This document shows positions 25,019-33,220 of a DNA stretch of 64,000 bases, piece by piece. Source of the stretch: Cellvibrionaceae bacterium. GTDB taxonomy: Bacteria; Pseudomonadota; Gammaproteobacteria; Pseudomonadales; Cellvibrionaceae. Under the pieces are notes generated by a model, which was given only the letters and a program-made list of their open reading frames with translations, was not told where the DNA came from and searched no databases. The position numbers and the translations under genes were made by a program. Every line of letters starts with the position of its first letter. Positions within the stretch are counted from its first letter, which is position 1. The stretch spans positions 496,001 through 560,000 of the forward strand of contig JAGKWU010000001.1 in NCBI GenBank assembly GCA_021151695.1, given 5' to 3'.

Positions 25019-25843
25019 TTACTCTGGCAAAACTTCAAACGTTGCACTGTAACTACCTGAGCGAATCTTGGCAGGCTTTTGCGCTTTTTCATCTTTGTAG
25101 TTTGCACCCAACCAGTAAAGGCCGGGCTTTTTCCAGGTTACTTTGACGATACCATTTTTATCGCTTTCCAGCTCCTGTTCTTCAGGAGAGTTACGATAAC
25201 GACTGCCACCTTCAATCACAGACACTTTAACGCCAGCGGCAGGCTTACCATCGATCAAAAATTTAAATTCACTGGGCTGACTCACCAGTAAATCATTCGG
25301 ATGAGTCACTGGTACCAATTCCAGTCCTTGATTAGTGGGCTGCAGTGCCTGGGTATTAGGCTTGCCTTTGGTTACAAACGTTTCGATACGGCGAGAGCTG
25401 TAAGACACCTCCAGGTTTTTAGCCTTCTTGGGCACCGCTTTATCAAACTCGGCTGGATCAGCTTTAGCTCCGCGCTCAGGCCAGAAAGCGCGTTTGCCAT
25501 CTTCGGTTTCCCAGCGCGCATTTAAACCACCGGAAGCCACCACCACTTTATAAGTGCCCTCTTGCACCAGATTTACATCAAAGCTGGTACGCAACTGGCC
25601 AGTAAAAATATTTTTTGGCTCTTCGGTTTTACCATCCGGTGCAATCACCTGAACAGCGGCACCGCGCGGAGCATTGTGATCGATATGAAAAATATCATTG
25701 GATGACGCCAGGTCAAAGGTAACCCAGGAATTATCACCGGCCAACACAGTTTCGTGCGGAACCAAAAAAGCCTTATGGGCGTAACTATTCAATGACAAAA
25801 GCCCGAGCAAACCGGCAGCACACATCATTGCTGTTTTTTTCAT
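25019..25843 (-). CDS. DUF4198 periplasmic protein
   Basis: Two in-frame ATGs lie at 25849 and 25843. The second has GAGG at eight bases and is preferred, giving 274 residues (MKKTAMMCAAGLLGLL). A signal peptide is cleaved near 'NSYAHKAF'. The mature protein starts with 'HKAFLVPHETVL', a His-containing N-terminus typical of DUF4198/NikM-like proteins. It ends with an Ig-like domain ('DGKPAAGVKVSVIEGGSRYR', 'DKNGIVKVTWKKPGLYWLGA'). Such proteins bind or deliver metals in some systems. The N-terminal His after signal cleavage could act as a metal ligand, which is inference. It is last in the receptor-dioxygenase-PepSY-DUF2271-DUF4198 gene set. Confidence 0.88.
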   Translation of the reverse strand: MKKTAMMCAAGLLGLLSLNSYAHKAFLVPHETVLAGDNSWVTFDLASSNDIFHIDHNAPRGAAVQVIAPDGKTEEPKNIFTGQLRTSFDVNLVQEGTYKVVVASGGLNARWETEDGKRAFWPERGAKADPAEFDKAVPKKAKNLEVSYSSRRIETFVTKGKPNTQALQPTNQGLELVPVTHPNDLLVSQPSEFKFLIDGKPAAGVKVSVIEGGSRYRNSPEEQELESDKNGIVKVTWKKPGLYWLGANYKDEKAQKPAKIRSGSYSATFEVLPE

Positions 25844-25885
25844 GTTCATTTCCTCTTCAAAAAATGATCAAACTAATAGAAGTAA

Positions 25886-26407
25886 TCAAGGAGTGACTGT
25901 CAGGCTTACTTTGCCCACTTCCGTGGAGCCCTGCGCACTCGCCGTTTCAGCTTGCTTGGCTGGCCAGGTGAAAGGCACTTTAACCAGCTCACGACCACCG
26001 GTTTCACGCGCCATTTCAACAAACAATTGATAATCACCAGCTGGCAATTCAGTTAACGGAGCTTCGCCAACTTTAAATACCAACTCATGTACACCACTCA
26101 ACTTGGTTGCACCGCTGACACCATCGATAGGCAAATTCAGATTGCGGCCATCGCGACGCCACCATTGGCGAATATCCTTCAACCACTTTTGACCTTCATC
26201 ATTTTTCTTTTTAATGTCGTACCAAACTGACAGGGTTTTCACAAATTTTTTGTCACCCTCGGCGGAAGACTCCAACCAGATAGCAGTATAAGGAGCGTGA
26301 TACTCGGCCACATTTAATTTGGGAACTTCAACGGAGATTTTTAACTCAGCTGCCATCGCCAGGGGCGATGAAGCGAAAACCAAGGTAAGCAATATTTTCT
26401 TTAACAT
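25886..26407 (-). CDS. DUF2271 periplasmic protein with flavinylation-like motif
   Basis: ATG at 26407 (MLKKILLTLVFASSPLAMAA) with GGGAG upstream is the start, giving 173 residues with a signal peptide. The mature domain ('ISVEVPKLN', 'YTAIWLESSAEGDKKFVKTL', 'WLKDIRQWWRRDG') matches DUF2271. Residues 95-101 read DGVSGAT, with Ser98-Gly99-Ala100-Thr101. This resembles the SGAT motif of FMN-binding domains, where ApbE attaches FMN to the Thr. Covalent flavin here is inference from that motif and from the known association of DUF2271, PepSY and DUF4198 genes with extracytoplasmic flavin transfer. No apbE gene lies in the window. The protein would be the soluble electron carrier or ferric reductase partner of the PepSY membrane protein. 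Confidence 0.82.
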   Translation of the reverse strand: MLKKILLTLVFASSPLAMAAELKISVEVPKLNVAEYHAPYTAIWLESSAEGDKKFVKTLSVWYDIKKKNDEGQKWLKDIRQWWRRDGRNLNLPIDGVSGATKLSGVHELVFKVGEAPLTELPAGDYQLFVEMARETGGRELVKVPFTWPAKQAETASAQGSTEVGKVSLTVTP

Positions 26408-26419
26408 GTAAACTCCCAA

Positions 26420-27067
26420 TTAATGAACCAGAAATATCATAAATAAAAATGGCAACACGAAACCAGCGATAACCAAAGGCCAGGTTTGCGCGCGAGTGTC
26501 AGCATAGCGTTGCAGCAATACAAAACCCGTGATGGAAAAGATCACACAAGCAATGGCGAAGAGATCCATAAAATAGACCCAGGCTTTGCCAGTATTGCGT
26601 CCCTTGTGCAAATCGTTGAGATAGGAAACCCAACCACGGCTGGTGTTTTCATATTCAAAACCACCGGTTACAAGATCGATACTCAACCAGGCATCGCCAC
26701 CTGGACGTGCCTGCGGCAAATAAATCTCGCCATCATTCACCTCGGCAGGAGTCGCACGCAGTGAAATATTTTTTTCGTGTTTAAACCAATCAAGAACCAT
26801 TGCAGGTAAGTCCACAACCTTTTGGTTTTCACCAATAGCAATTGCTTTTAGGATCGACTCCGGCAGCTGACCTTCCATTTTTTTTACGTCGGGTTTCGCT
26901 TCTATATCCGCAGCGTGATTAAGCGTTACGCCGGTCACCGCAAATAACAACATACAGGCAAAGCAAATGGCGGAACTCATCCAGTGCCACTTGCGAATAG
27001 TCATCAGGTTAAAAAAATGGGATTTCCTTTCACGCTTTAACGTCTTTGTGGTTTTACTATGGGTCAC
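26420..27067 (-). CDS. PepSY-associated transmembrane protein
   Basis: A 215-residue (GTG at 27067) PepSY-type inner-membrane protein. This GTG overlaps the piuC stop as GTGA and has GGAG five to six bases upstream, so it is preferred over the GTG at 27079. Helix one ('WMSSAICFACMLLFAVTGVTL') is flanked by 'RKWHW' and 'NHAADIE', whose His residues suit haem ligation in related FoxB-like ferric-siderophore reductases. A periplasmic PepSY-like region follows, with 'SWLSIDL'-type strands, then 'YLNDLHKGRNTGKAW' and two more helices ('FMDLFAIACVIFSITGFVLL', 'WPLVIAGFVLPFLFMIFLV'). It probably carries electrons across the membrane to periplasmic iron. Haem binding is inferred. Confidence 0.85.
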   Translation of the reverse strand: MTHSKTTKTLKRERKSHFFNLMTIRKWHWMSSAICFACMLLFAVTGVTLNHAADIEAKPDVKKMEGQLPESILKAIAIGENQKVVDLPAMVLDWFKHEKNISLRATPAEVNDGEIYLPQARPGGDAWLSIDLVTGGFEYENTSRGWVSYLNDLHKGRNTGKAWVYFMDLFAIACVIFSITGFVLLQRYADTRAQTWPLVIAGFVLPFLFMIFLVH

Positions 27068-27744
27068 ACTTGGCTCCACTGACGCAGCAAATTGTGATAG
27101 TGACCGGTCAAACCAAGCACTTGCTCGTTATCCCCCACCTGCTCACGCAATGCCTGGATATTCATATCCAACTCATAGAGCATATTGCGCTGCCATGCAT
27201 CAGGTACCATGCTTTGCGTCCAGAAAAAACTGCACACACGAGCACCGCGTGTAACTGGTTCTACTTTATGCAGACTTGTTGATGCATAAAGGATCAGGTC
27301 GCCAGCGGGCAGCTTTACTTCATGGCTTCCGTAAGTGTCCTGCACTACCAACTCGCCGCCGTCATATTCATCCGGTTCAGATAAAAACAAGGTCGATGAG
27401 ACATCAGTACGCAAATTTAAATTTGTACCTGGCACCATGCGAATTGCACCATCTACATGCAAGCCGTAGTGCTCGCCGCCCTCGTAGGAATTAAACAGTG
27501 GCGGCACTGTACGCAAGGGCAATGCAGCAGCCATAAATACAGGGTTGCGATAGAGTGACGACAAAATGATTTCACCCAACTGACGCGCTAATGGATCATC
27601 TACCGCTAATTGGCGGTTACGTTTTACGGTAGCGCCCTGAGCACCTACAGTTGCGCGACCATCAACCCAATTGGCTTGCTCCATGCGCTTGCGAAACTCC
27701 GCCACCTGTTGCTTACTGAGTATTTCAGGGATATGAATCAGCAT
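27064..27744 (-). CDS. PiuC-type Fe(II)/2-oxoglutarate dioxygenase (PKHD family)
   Basis: A 226-residue iron-dependent hydroxylase of the PiuC/YbiX family, close to the usual 225. The 2-His-1-carboxylate triad is visible: His and Asp in 'YGLHVDGAIRM', distal His in 'YASTSLHKVEPV', and the 2-oxoglutarate-binding Arg in 'TRGARVCSFFW'. Other family blocks are 'PPLFNSYEGGEHY', 'LFLSEPDEYDGGELV' and 'GDLILY'. These genes sit next to catecholate siderophore receptors and are iron-repressed in other bacteria. The substrate is not established in general. It lies about 200 bases after the receptor and overlaps the PepSY gene by four bases. Confidence 0.93.
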   Translation of the reverse strand: MLIHIPEILSKQQVAEFRKRMEQANWVDGRATVGAQGATVKRNRQLAVDDPLARQLGEIILSSLYRNPVFMAAALPLRTVPPLFNSYEGGEHYGLHVDGAIRMVPGTNLNLRTDVSSTLFLSEPDEYDGGELVVQDTYGSHEVKLPAGDLILYASTSLHKVEPVTRGARVCSFFWTQSMVPDAWQRNMLYELDMNIQALREQVGDNEQVLGLTGHYHNLLRQWSQV

Positions 27745-27894
27745 AAATTTACCGCGTTATTTGCTGGCATTCCGCATTTTTTTTGCGAGCCCAAAAGATG
27801 GTTAATGTAACGTAAAATTTTTGCTACTTTGTCAAAAAAAATTGCAAATTCTTTAACTCATCAAGGCATCATCGAAAGCATTTTCAATGCTGCT

Positions 27895-27930
27895 TTAGCA
27901 ACAAAGCCCCGCATGGGCGAGGCTTGTTGT
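27895..27930 (-). terminator. Weak hairpin after the siderophore receptor gene
   Basis: Minus-strand arms AACAAGCC and GGCTTTGTT, with GC-rich interior, lie just after the receptor stop. There is no long T-run, so it may be a partial terminator or an mRNA-stabilising hairpin that lowers expression of the downstream genes. Confidence 0.5.
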
Positions 27931-27951
27931 GTCATCCTTAACACATCGATA

Positions 27952-30312
27952 TTAGAAACGGAAATCAGCACTCACCAGGAAAGTACGTGGCGCCCCTGGA
28001 GTATAGCGGTATCCGCTCTTATTGATTGACGCTACATATTCTTCATCGGTCAGGTTGTAGGCATTCAGGCGCAGTGCTACATAGCTATTAACATCGTATG
28101 AAACCACTGCGTTATACACCACATAGGAATCAGTATATTTTGGAGTACCTACTGCTCCATCAGTACCGCGATGCAAACCAGCGGTGTAGCTCGCGCCGCC
28201 ACCAATGGTAAGGCCGAATGGGAAACGATAGGTTGTCCAGCTGGTGAAAGCTTCATCCGGTGTATAGGTCAGGTTAGAAGAACCATCCGCTGTCACCAAT
28301 GGGCCTTCCTCTACACTGGTATCCATGCTGCTATAGCCTGCAGTTACTGACCAGTTTTCGGTGATATTACCAATCGCCGAAAGCTCAACACCTTGAACAC
28401 GCTTTTCACCAGTTTGTGTCGGGTTACCGTGGTCATCCAAAATTTGTGAATTGATTTCATTGGTAACCTCTGTGCGGAATACAGCGAGGTTCAACAACAA
28501 TTTTTCATTCAAGGTGTCCCACTTACCGCCTAACTCGTAAGTCTTGGCTTTTTGTGGATCCATATTGGGATTGCTTGCGCTATTAACCGCACTGCTCAAT
28601 GTAAAGTTGGAACCACCAGGCGGTTGCTGTGAAATCGCGTAGTTGGCATAAAGGCTGGAATTACCAGTTGGTTTATACACAGCACCGAGCTTCCAGTTAA
28701 CCAGCGTATCTTCAGATTCCAGATAAACATTTTTCACCGGGCTACCCACTGCTGCGCCAGCACAGGGAACCGTGCCATTATTACAAACAGCATGGCCAAC
28801 GTAGACAGTTTTATAATCGTCCGCACGCACGCCTGCAGTCACCAAAAATTTATCGTGCGCACCAAATTTCACTGTGTCGAACGCATAAATAGAGGCAGTG
28901 TTAGTGCGGCCTTCATTGTCAGCACCGGTGCGAGACACCGCGTAAGTGCTAGCAGGGGTATTCCAATCAGGGTTGTAGAGATTGGCAACAGGGCGAGTGC
29001 CTGTACCTGCAACACCATAGTTGGTTTGCTCTTCGTGAGCCAATTCCAAACCTGTGCTTAAATTGTGTTTCAATTCGCCGGTTGTGAAATCCACACGCAA
29101 ATTAAGTTGGTCGGTCAGAATACCGTTATCAACATCTTTTAATGTGTTGTTGCTGCGCGCCAATGTATAGGTAGATAGATCATTAGCATTCGTCCATTTG
29201 ATATTACCGGTTGGCAAACCATTGGTAACAACGCCGGTAGCTGTGTAGGAGGAAAGCAAATAATCCTGCGCAGTATCCCCCCAACGCAAGCTGTTGGTGA
29301 GTTTTACTGCATCAGAGAAATCGTGCTCGAGTTGAATGGTCGCCATTCTCGCCGTGACGTTATCGTGATCATCACGAGTGCCATAAAAATTTTCTGAATC
29401 AACAGGATGCCCAACCAGATTTTGCAAACCTGGCTGAGGCTGCCAATGAGGCAACCCTACCGTTGGCACAAAGCCATCCGGTGTATTGTCTTGTTTGACA
29501 TACAGAAGGTTTACATAAGCGCGAGTATCACCATCCAAACCAAAACCCAAAGAGGGTGCAATACCTACGCGTTTGTTGTTCACATGGTCACGCCCTGGCA
29601 CATCACTGTCTTGCCATAAAACATTCAAGCGCAAAGCACTGCCGGGCAAATTATTAAGAGTTTGGTTCAAATCGATAGTCGCACGATTTTGGCCATCAGT
29701 ACCTGTTGTGAGGGAGCTTGATGAAACACCATCCAGTGTTGCCTTTTTACTGGTCAGGTTAATAGCACCTGTTGGAGCGCTACGACCGTTATCAGTACCG
29801 GCCGGACCTTTTTCAACTTCAACTTGCTCGATATTAAACAAGTCGCGGGAAATAGAACCCAGGTCGCGAATACCGTCCACGTAAATGCTGCTGGAGGTAT
29901 CAAAACCGCGCATATAAATAGCGTCACCAGTACTGGTACTACCGTTTTCACCCGCATAAAAAGTACCTACCGCCGCGCTGTTACGCAGGGCCTCGGTGAG
30001 AGTCGTTGCGCCCTGCTGGGTGAATACCATGTTAGTGATGACCTGGATGGTCTGCGGAGTATCTACCAGTGACTGGGTAAATTTGGGGGAGCTAACGGTG
30101 TCAGCTTTGTAGTCTGAGCTGCTAATAGCATCTGCATTTACCTTAACGGCACTCAGCTTGCCTTCATCTTTTTTGGCGTCCTTTTGGGCTTCGTCAGCTG
30201 CCATGGTGTGGCCGGCAGCCAACAACATCATGGAGGACAATGCAGATACTTTCAGTTGCTGGGCGATCTTGTGCTTTTTAGCAACGATAAAAGGTGATGT
30301 GGTCTTGCTCAT
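27952..30312 (-). CDS. TonB-dependent siderophore receptor, Fiu/PiuA-like
   Basis: A 786-residue outer-membrane receptor. A signal segment ends near 'AGHTMAADE'. The plug domain has 'SLVDTPQTIQVITN', 'ALRNSAAVGTFYAGENG', 'DAIYMRGFDTSSSIYVDGI' and 'IEQVEVEKGPAGTDNGRSAP'. The barrel ends in 'RTFLVSADFRF' with the terminal aromatic residue typical of outer-membrane proteins. The plug and the adjacent PiuC gene point to the catecholate receptors Fiu and PiuA. It would import ferric catecholate (or monomeric catechol) siderophores, with energy from TonB, whose genes start about 460 bases away. Fur-like sites lie upstream. The start has AGGG upstream. Confidence 0.93.
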   Translation of the reverse strand: MSKTTSPFIVAKKHKIAQQLKVSALSSMMLLAAGHTMAADEAQKDAKKDEGKLSAVKVNADAISSSDYKADTVSSPKFTQSLVDTPQTIQVITNMVFTQQGATTLTEALRNSAAVGTFYAGENGSTSTGDAIYMRGFDTSSSIYVDGIRDLGSISRDLFNIEQVEVEKGPAGTDNGRSAPTGAINLTSKKATLDGVSSSSLTTGTDGQNRATIDLNQTLNNLPGSALRLNVLWQDSDVPGRDHVNNKRVGIAPSLGFGLDGDTRAYVNLLYVKQDNTPDGFVPTVGLPHWQPQPGLQNLVGHPVDSENFYGTRDDHDNVTARMATIQLEHDFSDAVKLTNSLRWGDTAQDYLLSSYTATGVVTNGLPTGNIKWTNANDLSTYTLARSNNTLKDVDNGILTDQLNLRVDFTTGELKHNLSTGLELAHEEQTNYGVAGTGTRPVANLYNPDWNTPASTYAVSRTGADNEGRTNTASIYAFDTVKFGAHDKFLVTAGVRADDYKTVYVGHAVCNNGTVPCAGAAVGSPVKNVYLESEDTLVNWKLGAVYKPTGNSSLYANYAISQQPPGGSNFTLSSAVNSASNPNMDPQKAKTYELGGKWDTLNEKLLLNLAVFRTEVTNEINSQILDDHGNPTQTGEKRVQGVELSAIGNITENWSVTAGYSSMDTSVEEGPLVTADGSSNLTYTPDEAFTSWTTYRFPFGLTIGGGASYTAGLHRGTDGAVGTPKYTDSYVVYNAVVSYDVNSYVALRLNAYNLTDEEYVASINKSGYRYTPGAPRTFLVSADFRF

Positions 30313-30330
30313 AAATTACCCTATTCCTGA

Positions 30331-30374
30331 GATGAGAATGCATTCACTCTCACAATTTATTGATAATCATTTCT
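30331..30374. promoter_or_regulatory. Fur-box-like pair upstream of the siderophore receptor
   Basis: Two adjoining matches lie 20-60 bases upstream of the receptor start. At 30331-30349 GATGAGAATGCATTCACTC resembles the AATGAGAAT-n-ATTCTCATT form. At 30356-30374 the core TGATAATCATT is exact, and about 13 of 19 positions fit the classical Fur consensus. Position at the receptor 5' end fits iron repression. Confidence 0.7.
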
Positions 30375-30495
30375 ATTCTTAGTCAAAAATAAATCCCGTT
30401 AAGGGACTTATTGGCAACAGGCTTTGACGTCACAACATCCTGACGCTGATTTTTATGGGCGCACTTTATCCTAAATGGGAATCACTATCAACAGA

Positions 30496-30514
30496 AATGA
30501 GAACCAATTTCATT
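30496..30514. promoter_or_regulatory. Third Fur-like inverted repeat
   Basis: AATGAGAACCAATTTCATT has its left half identical to the AATGAGAA form and its right half near the mirror (ATTTCATT). It lies mid-way between the two divergent arms. Weaker than the flanking sites. Confidence 0.45.
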
Positions 30515-30718
30515 AACAAAACTATGTAAAAACTTCTTTATTTATCAGTAGCATAAAGACAATTTATGAATTTATTCATTAAAAAAGACAGAATTTTCAG
30601 TGCCAATTGCGCAGTCATTTAGCATTTTTGAAGCAATAATTATGGAAATTACGAGACCCACCACCTCCTATATTCCTCTTAATTTGCCCATGTGGTAGGA
30701 AATGCCATTGCATGCACC

Positions 30719-30740
30719 AATGATAAGGATTATCATTTGC
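30719..30740. promoter_or_regulatory. Strong Fur box upstream of tonB
   Basis: AATGATAA and TTATCATT form a perfect inverted repeat around GGA at 30719-30737. From 30722 onward 15 of 19 positions match the consensus. It ends 29 bases before the chosen tonB ATG. An open frame starting at 30692 spans it, so the shorter tonB start is preferred. Confidence 0.85.
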
Positions 30741-30769
30741 AGATCTTTTTAAGTCGCGTTTTGCTGTTA

Positions 30770-31387
30770 ATGAAATCACATCACACAGTCCATTATTCGT
30801 TCGCGCTTGTACTCTTTGCCCATGCTGTCGCGTTGGCGGCCATACTTTACTCCCCGGAAGAGCCAGCTCCCGTCAAAATCGAACCGCCCACTATCCAAGG
30901 CGTCATCATTGCCAGTGAGCCGATAAGCAAGCCGCCCGAGCCAACTCCACCGCCGCCACCAGAACAGAAGCCACTGCCTAAACCGAAAACACCGCTGCCT
31001 AAAGCGCCGCCCTCCGAGCACGCGGTGCATCAGGACGACACGCCTGTGCCTGCCCAGCCCGCACCTGAACCGCAAAAACAAGCGGAACCAGCGCAGGCAG
31101 CAGTGACGCCACCCAGTGCAGATGCCAGCCAACTGAACAATCCCGCACCGACCTACCCTGCAGCCTCACGCAAATTGCACGAGGAAGGCGTAGTGCTGCT
31201 GGAGATATTGGTAAAGGCCGACGGCAGTCTGGGTGAAATGCGCCTGAAAAAATCCAGCGGCTACAACCGCCTGGATGATTCAGCGATGCGCGCCGTAAAA
31301 AACTGGCATTTCCTGCCCGCCAAGCGAGGTGGAGAACCTATAGATTTCTGGTACGAATTACCGATTGAGTTCTCACTCAACCATTAA
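30770..31387 (+). CDS. tonB: Energy transducer TonB
   Basis: ATG at 30770 (MKSHHTVHYSFALVLFAH) gives 205 residues. The longer frame from 30692 would include the Fur box. One N-terminal membrane anchor ('SFALVLFAHAVALAAILY') is followed by a long periplasmic Pro-rich spacer (repeated PPEPTPPPPPEQKPLPKPK-type sequence). The C-terminal TonB domain has 'NPAPTYPAASRKLHEEGVVL', 'VKADGSLGEMRLKKSSGYNR' and 'DDSAMRAVKNWHFLPA'. It transmits proton-motive force from ExbBD to outer-membrane receptors. It heads tonB-exbB-exbD, directly opposite the siderophore receptor. No strong ribosome-binding site precedes the ATG. Confidence 0.93.
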   Translation: MKSHHTVHYSFALVLFAHAVALAAILYSPEEPAPVKIEPPTIQGVIIASEPISKPPEPTPPPPPEQKPLPKPKTPLPKAPPSEHAVHQDDTPVPAQPAPEPQKQAEPAQAAVTPPSADASQLNNPAPTYPAASRKLHEEGVVLLEILVKADGSLGEMRLKKSSGYNRLDDSAMRAVKNWHFLPAKRGGEPIDFWYELPIEFSLNH

Positions 31388-31435
31388 ACCAATTTAACAA
31401 CTTGTGTTATTAACACCTTGTAATAAGAGGCATTT

Positions 31436-32155
31436 ATGAACGAACCCTACGGTATTTCATCCATATGGATGCAGGGCGATGGACTTATCAAAGGCGTTGC
31501 CATCATTCTGCTATTCATGTCCATCTCCAGCTGGTTTGTGATAGTCCTGCGCAGCTGGGGCTTGTTGCGCCTGCGCAAAGCCAACCGCGCGCTGTCGGAC
31601 TTCTGGCATGCCCAAAGCTTTGCCGAAGGCCTGCATGTGTTGGGTACGGATCGCAACGAAAACCCTTACCGCCACTTGGCAGAAGAAGGCCAGTCCGCAC
31701 TGGACCACCATCAAAATCACAAGACTGATCTGCACGGCAACCTGCCATTGTCAGATTGGTTAACCGCTTGCCTTAAAGACTCTATCGATCACAGCAACTA
31801 CAGATTGCAACGCGGTCTGGCGCTGCTGGCTTCAGTGGGTTCAACCGCACCATTTGTGGGGTTGTTCGGGACCGTATGGGGCATTTATCACGCCCTGGTC
31901 AGTATTGGCCTGAACGGTTCCGCCAGCATTGATAAAATCGCCGGCCCAGTAGGCGAAGCTCTGATCATGACGGCCTTTGGCCTGGTAGTCGCCATTCCTG
32001 CCGTACTGGGTTATAACGCACTCAACCGCGGTAATCGCACCATTAATAGCAAGCTGAACCGCTTCGCTCACCAACTGCATGCTTATTTCCTGACTGGTGC
32101 ACCACCCGCCAGCAGCAAGAACAATCCAGTTGTTATCAAAAATATCAAAGGCTAA
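31436..32155 (+). CDS. exbB: Biopolymer transport protein ExbB
   Basis: A 239-residue ExbB/MotA/TolQ-family proton-channel subunit. The first helix is near residues 18-38 ('GVAIILLFMSISSWFVIVL'). A cytoplasmic region follows, and the conserved core 'LALLASVGSTAPFVGLFGTV' with 'WGIYHALVSIG' is the signature of the family. The last helix ('GEALIMTAFGLVVAIPAVLG') precedes a cytoplasmic tail. With ExbD it forms the inner-membrane motor that energises TonB. The upstream AAGAGG fits a ribosome-binding site. The adjacent siderophore-related arm supports the ExbB rather than TolQ assignment. Confidence 0.94.
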   Translation: MNEPYGISSIWMQGDGLIKGVAIILLFMSISSWFVIVLRSWGLLRLRKANRALSDFWHAQSFAEGLHVLGTDRNENPYRHLAEEGQSALDHHQNHKTDLHGNLPLSDWLTACLKDSIDHSNYRLQRGLALLASVGSTAPFVGLFGTVWGIYHALVSIGLNGSASIDKIAGPVGEALIMTAFGLVVAIPAVLGYNALNRGNRTINSKLNRFAHQLHAYFLTGAPPASSKNNPVVIKNIKG

Positions 32156-32170
32156 CCAAGGGACTTCACC

Positions 32171-32584
32171 ATGGCATTTGGCGGCGATTTTGACGATGAC
32201 AAAGGCTCAATGAGCGATATCAATATGACTCCCCTGGTGGATGTCATGTTGGTATTGCTGATTATTTTTATCATTGCAGTACCGGTGATCACCCACTCGG
32301 TAAAAGTGGATTTACCACGCGCAGACAACACACCCAACGATATAAAACCTGAGACTATTAATCTCTCGGTTACCGCTGATGGCAAACTGCATTGGGACGA
32401 AAGCGATATCAGTTTTGAAGCGCTGCCCCAACGCCTGGCCGTGGAGGCGAACAAACAACCACAGCCGGAAATCCACATACGTGGCGACCGCAAAGTGGCT
32501 TATGAAGAAGTTATCAAGGTGATGGCAGCTGTGCAGCGAGCGGGGATTTTGAAACTCGGCTTTGTAACTGAGCCGGGGCAATAA
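32171..32584 (+). CDS. exbD: Biopolymer transport protein ExbD
   Basis: A 137-residue ExbD/TolR-family protein. The short cytoplasmic N-terminus ends in 'MSDINMTPLVDVMLVLLIIF', which carries the essential membrane Asp of the proton path. A periplasmic alpha/beta domain follows ('VDLPRADNTPNDIKPETI', 'ALPQRLAVEANKQPQPEIHI', 'YEEVIKVMAAVQRAGILKLG'). It follows exbB by 15 bases with AAGGGA eight bases before its ATG, and ends at a strong hairpin. Confidence 0.94.
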   Translation: MAFGGDFDDDKGSMSDINMTPLVDVMLVLLIIFIIAVPVITHSVKVDLPRADNTPNDIKPETINLSVTADGKLHWDESDISFEALPQRLAVEANKQPQPEIHIRGDRKVAYEEVIKVMAAVQRAGILKLGFVTEPGQ

Positions 32585-32620
32585 ACGAAAAAGCCATCTT
32601 TTCAGATGGCTTTTTCGTTT
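32584..32620. terminator. Strong bidirectional terminator, exbD / nfuA
   Basis: AAACGAAAAAGCCATCT and its mirror AGATGGCTTTTTCGTTT enclose a TTTC loop. It lies between convergent genes. Confidence 0.92.
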
Positions 32621-32632
32621 ATACATATTGGC

Positions 32633-33220
32633 TTACATATAAGCGTGCGAACGATCCGTGTGATCAGTGACGTCGCGGATGCCTTTGATCTCGGGGATCT
32701 TATCCATTAACTGGACTTCGATACCCTGCTTCAGTGTGATGGCAACAGATCCACAACCCTGGCAGCCACCGCCAAACTTGAGCACAGCGATCATGTCATC
32801 AGTAACTTCTACCAGGCTGACGTTGCCACCGTGGGAGGCAAGGCTTGGGTTTACGTCGTTATACAATACATAGTTGATGCGGTCGCCGATGGGGCTGTTT
32901 TCGTTGACTTGCGGCATCTTGGAGTTGGGGGCGCGAATGGTGAGCTGGCCACCCATACGGTCGGCGGAGTAATCCACCTTCGCATCCTTCAAAAACGGCA
33001 GGCTGCGACCTTCGAAGTAAGCTTTAAAGCCTTTTAATTCAACGATTTCGTCATCCGGCTTTTCGTCACCGGGACGACAGTAAGCGATGCAGGTTTCCGC
33101 CTGGGCGGTGCCAGGGTTGGCCACAAACATACGGATACCTATACCGTCATTATCCTTTTGCTTGTCCAACAAGCCCTTCAAATAGTCCTGCGCTGACTCG
33201 GTTATATCAACATTTACCAT
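32633..33220 (-). CDS. nfuA: Fe/S biogenesis protein NfuA
   Basis: ATG at 33220 (MVNVDITESAQDYLKGLL) gives 195 residues, like E. coli NfuA (191); the frame to 33262 is an extension. The N-terminal A-type-like domain ('GIGIRMFVANPGTAQAETCI') lacks the full Cys set of true A-type carriers, as in other NfuA. The C-terminal Nfu domain carries the cluster-binding CxxC in 'FGGGCQGCGSVAITLK'. It holds a [4Fe-4S] cluster across a dimer and delivers it to target enzymes, especially under oxidative stress or iron limitation. Its location beside the iron-uptake locus may be functional, but no shared promoter is visible. Confidence 0.95.
   Translation of the reverse strand: MVNVDITESAQDYLKGLLDKQKDNDGIGIRMFVANPGTAQAETCIAYCRPGDEKPDDEIVELKGFKAYFEGRSLPFLKDAKVDYSADRMGGQLTIRAPNSKMPQVNENSPIGDRINYVLYNDVNPSLASHGGNVSLVEVTDDMIAVLKFGGGCQGCGSVAITLKQGIEVQLMDKIPEIKGIRDVTDHTDRSHAYM

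Larger units (their letters stand above)
30313..30769. other. Divergent iron-regulatory region
   Basis: About 460 bases between the receptor gene (minus) and tonB (plus). It is AT-rich and contains several Fur-box-like sequences listed separately. It holds no coding frame I can support. Promoters for both arms must lie here. Confidence 0.75.

Noticed and set aside
30692..30769. Longer N-terminus for TonB
   Set aside because: It covers the strong Fur box; the later ATG directly precedes the membrane anchor.
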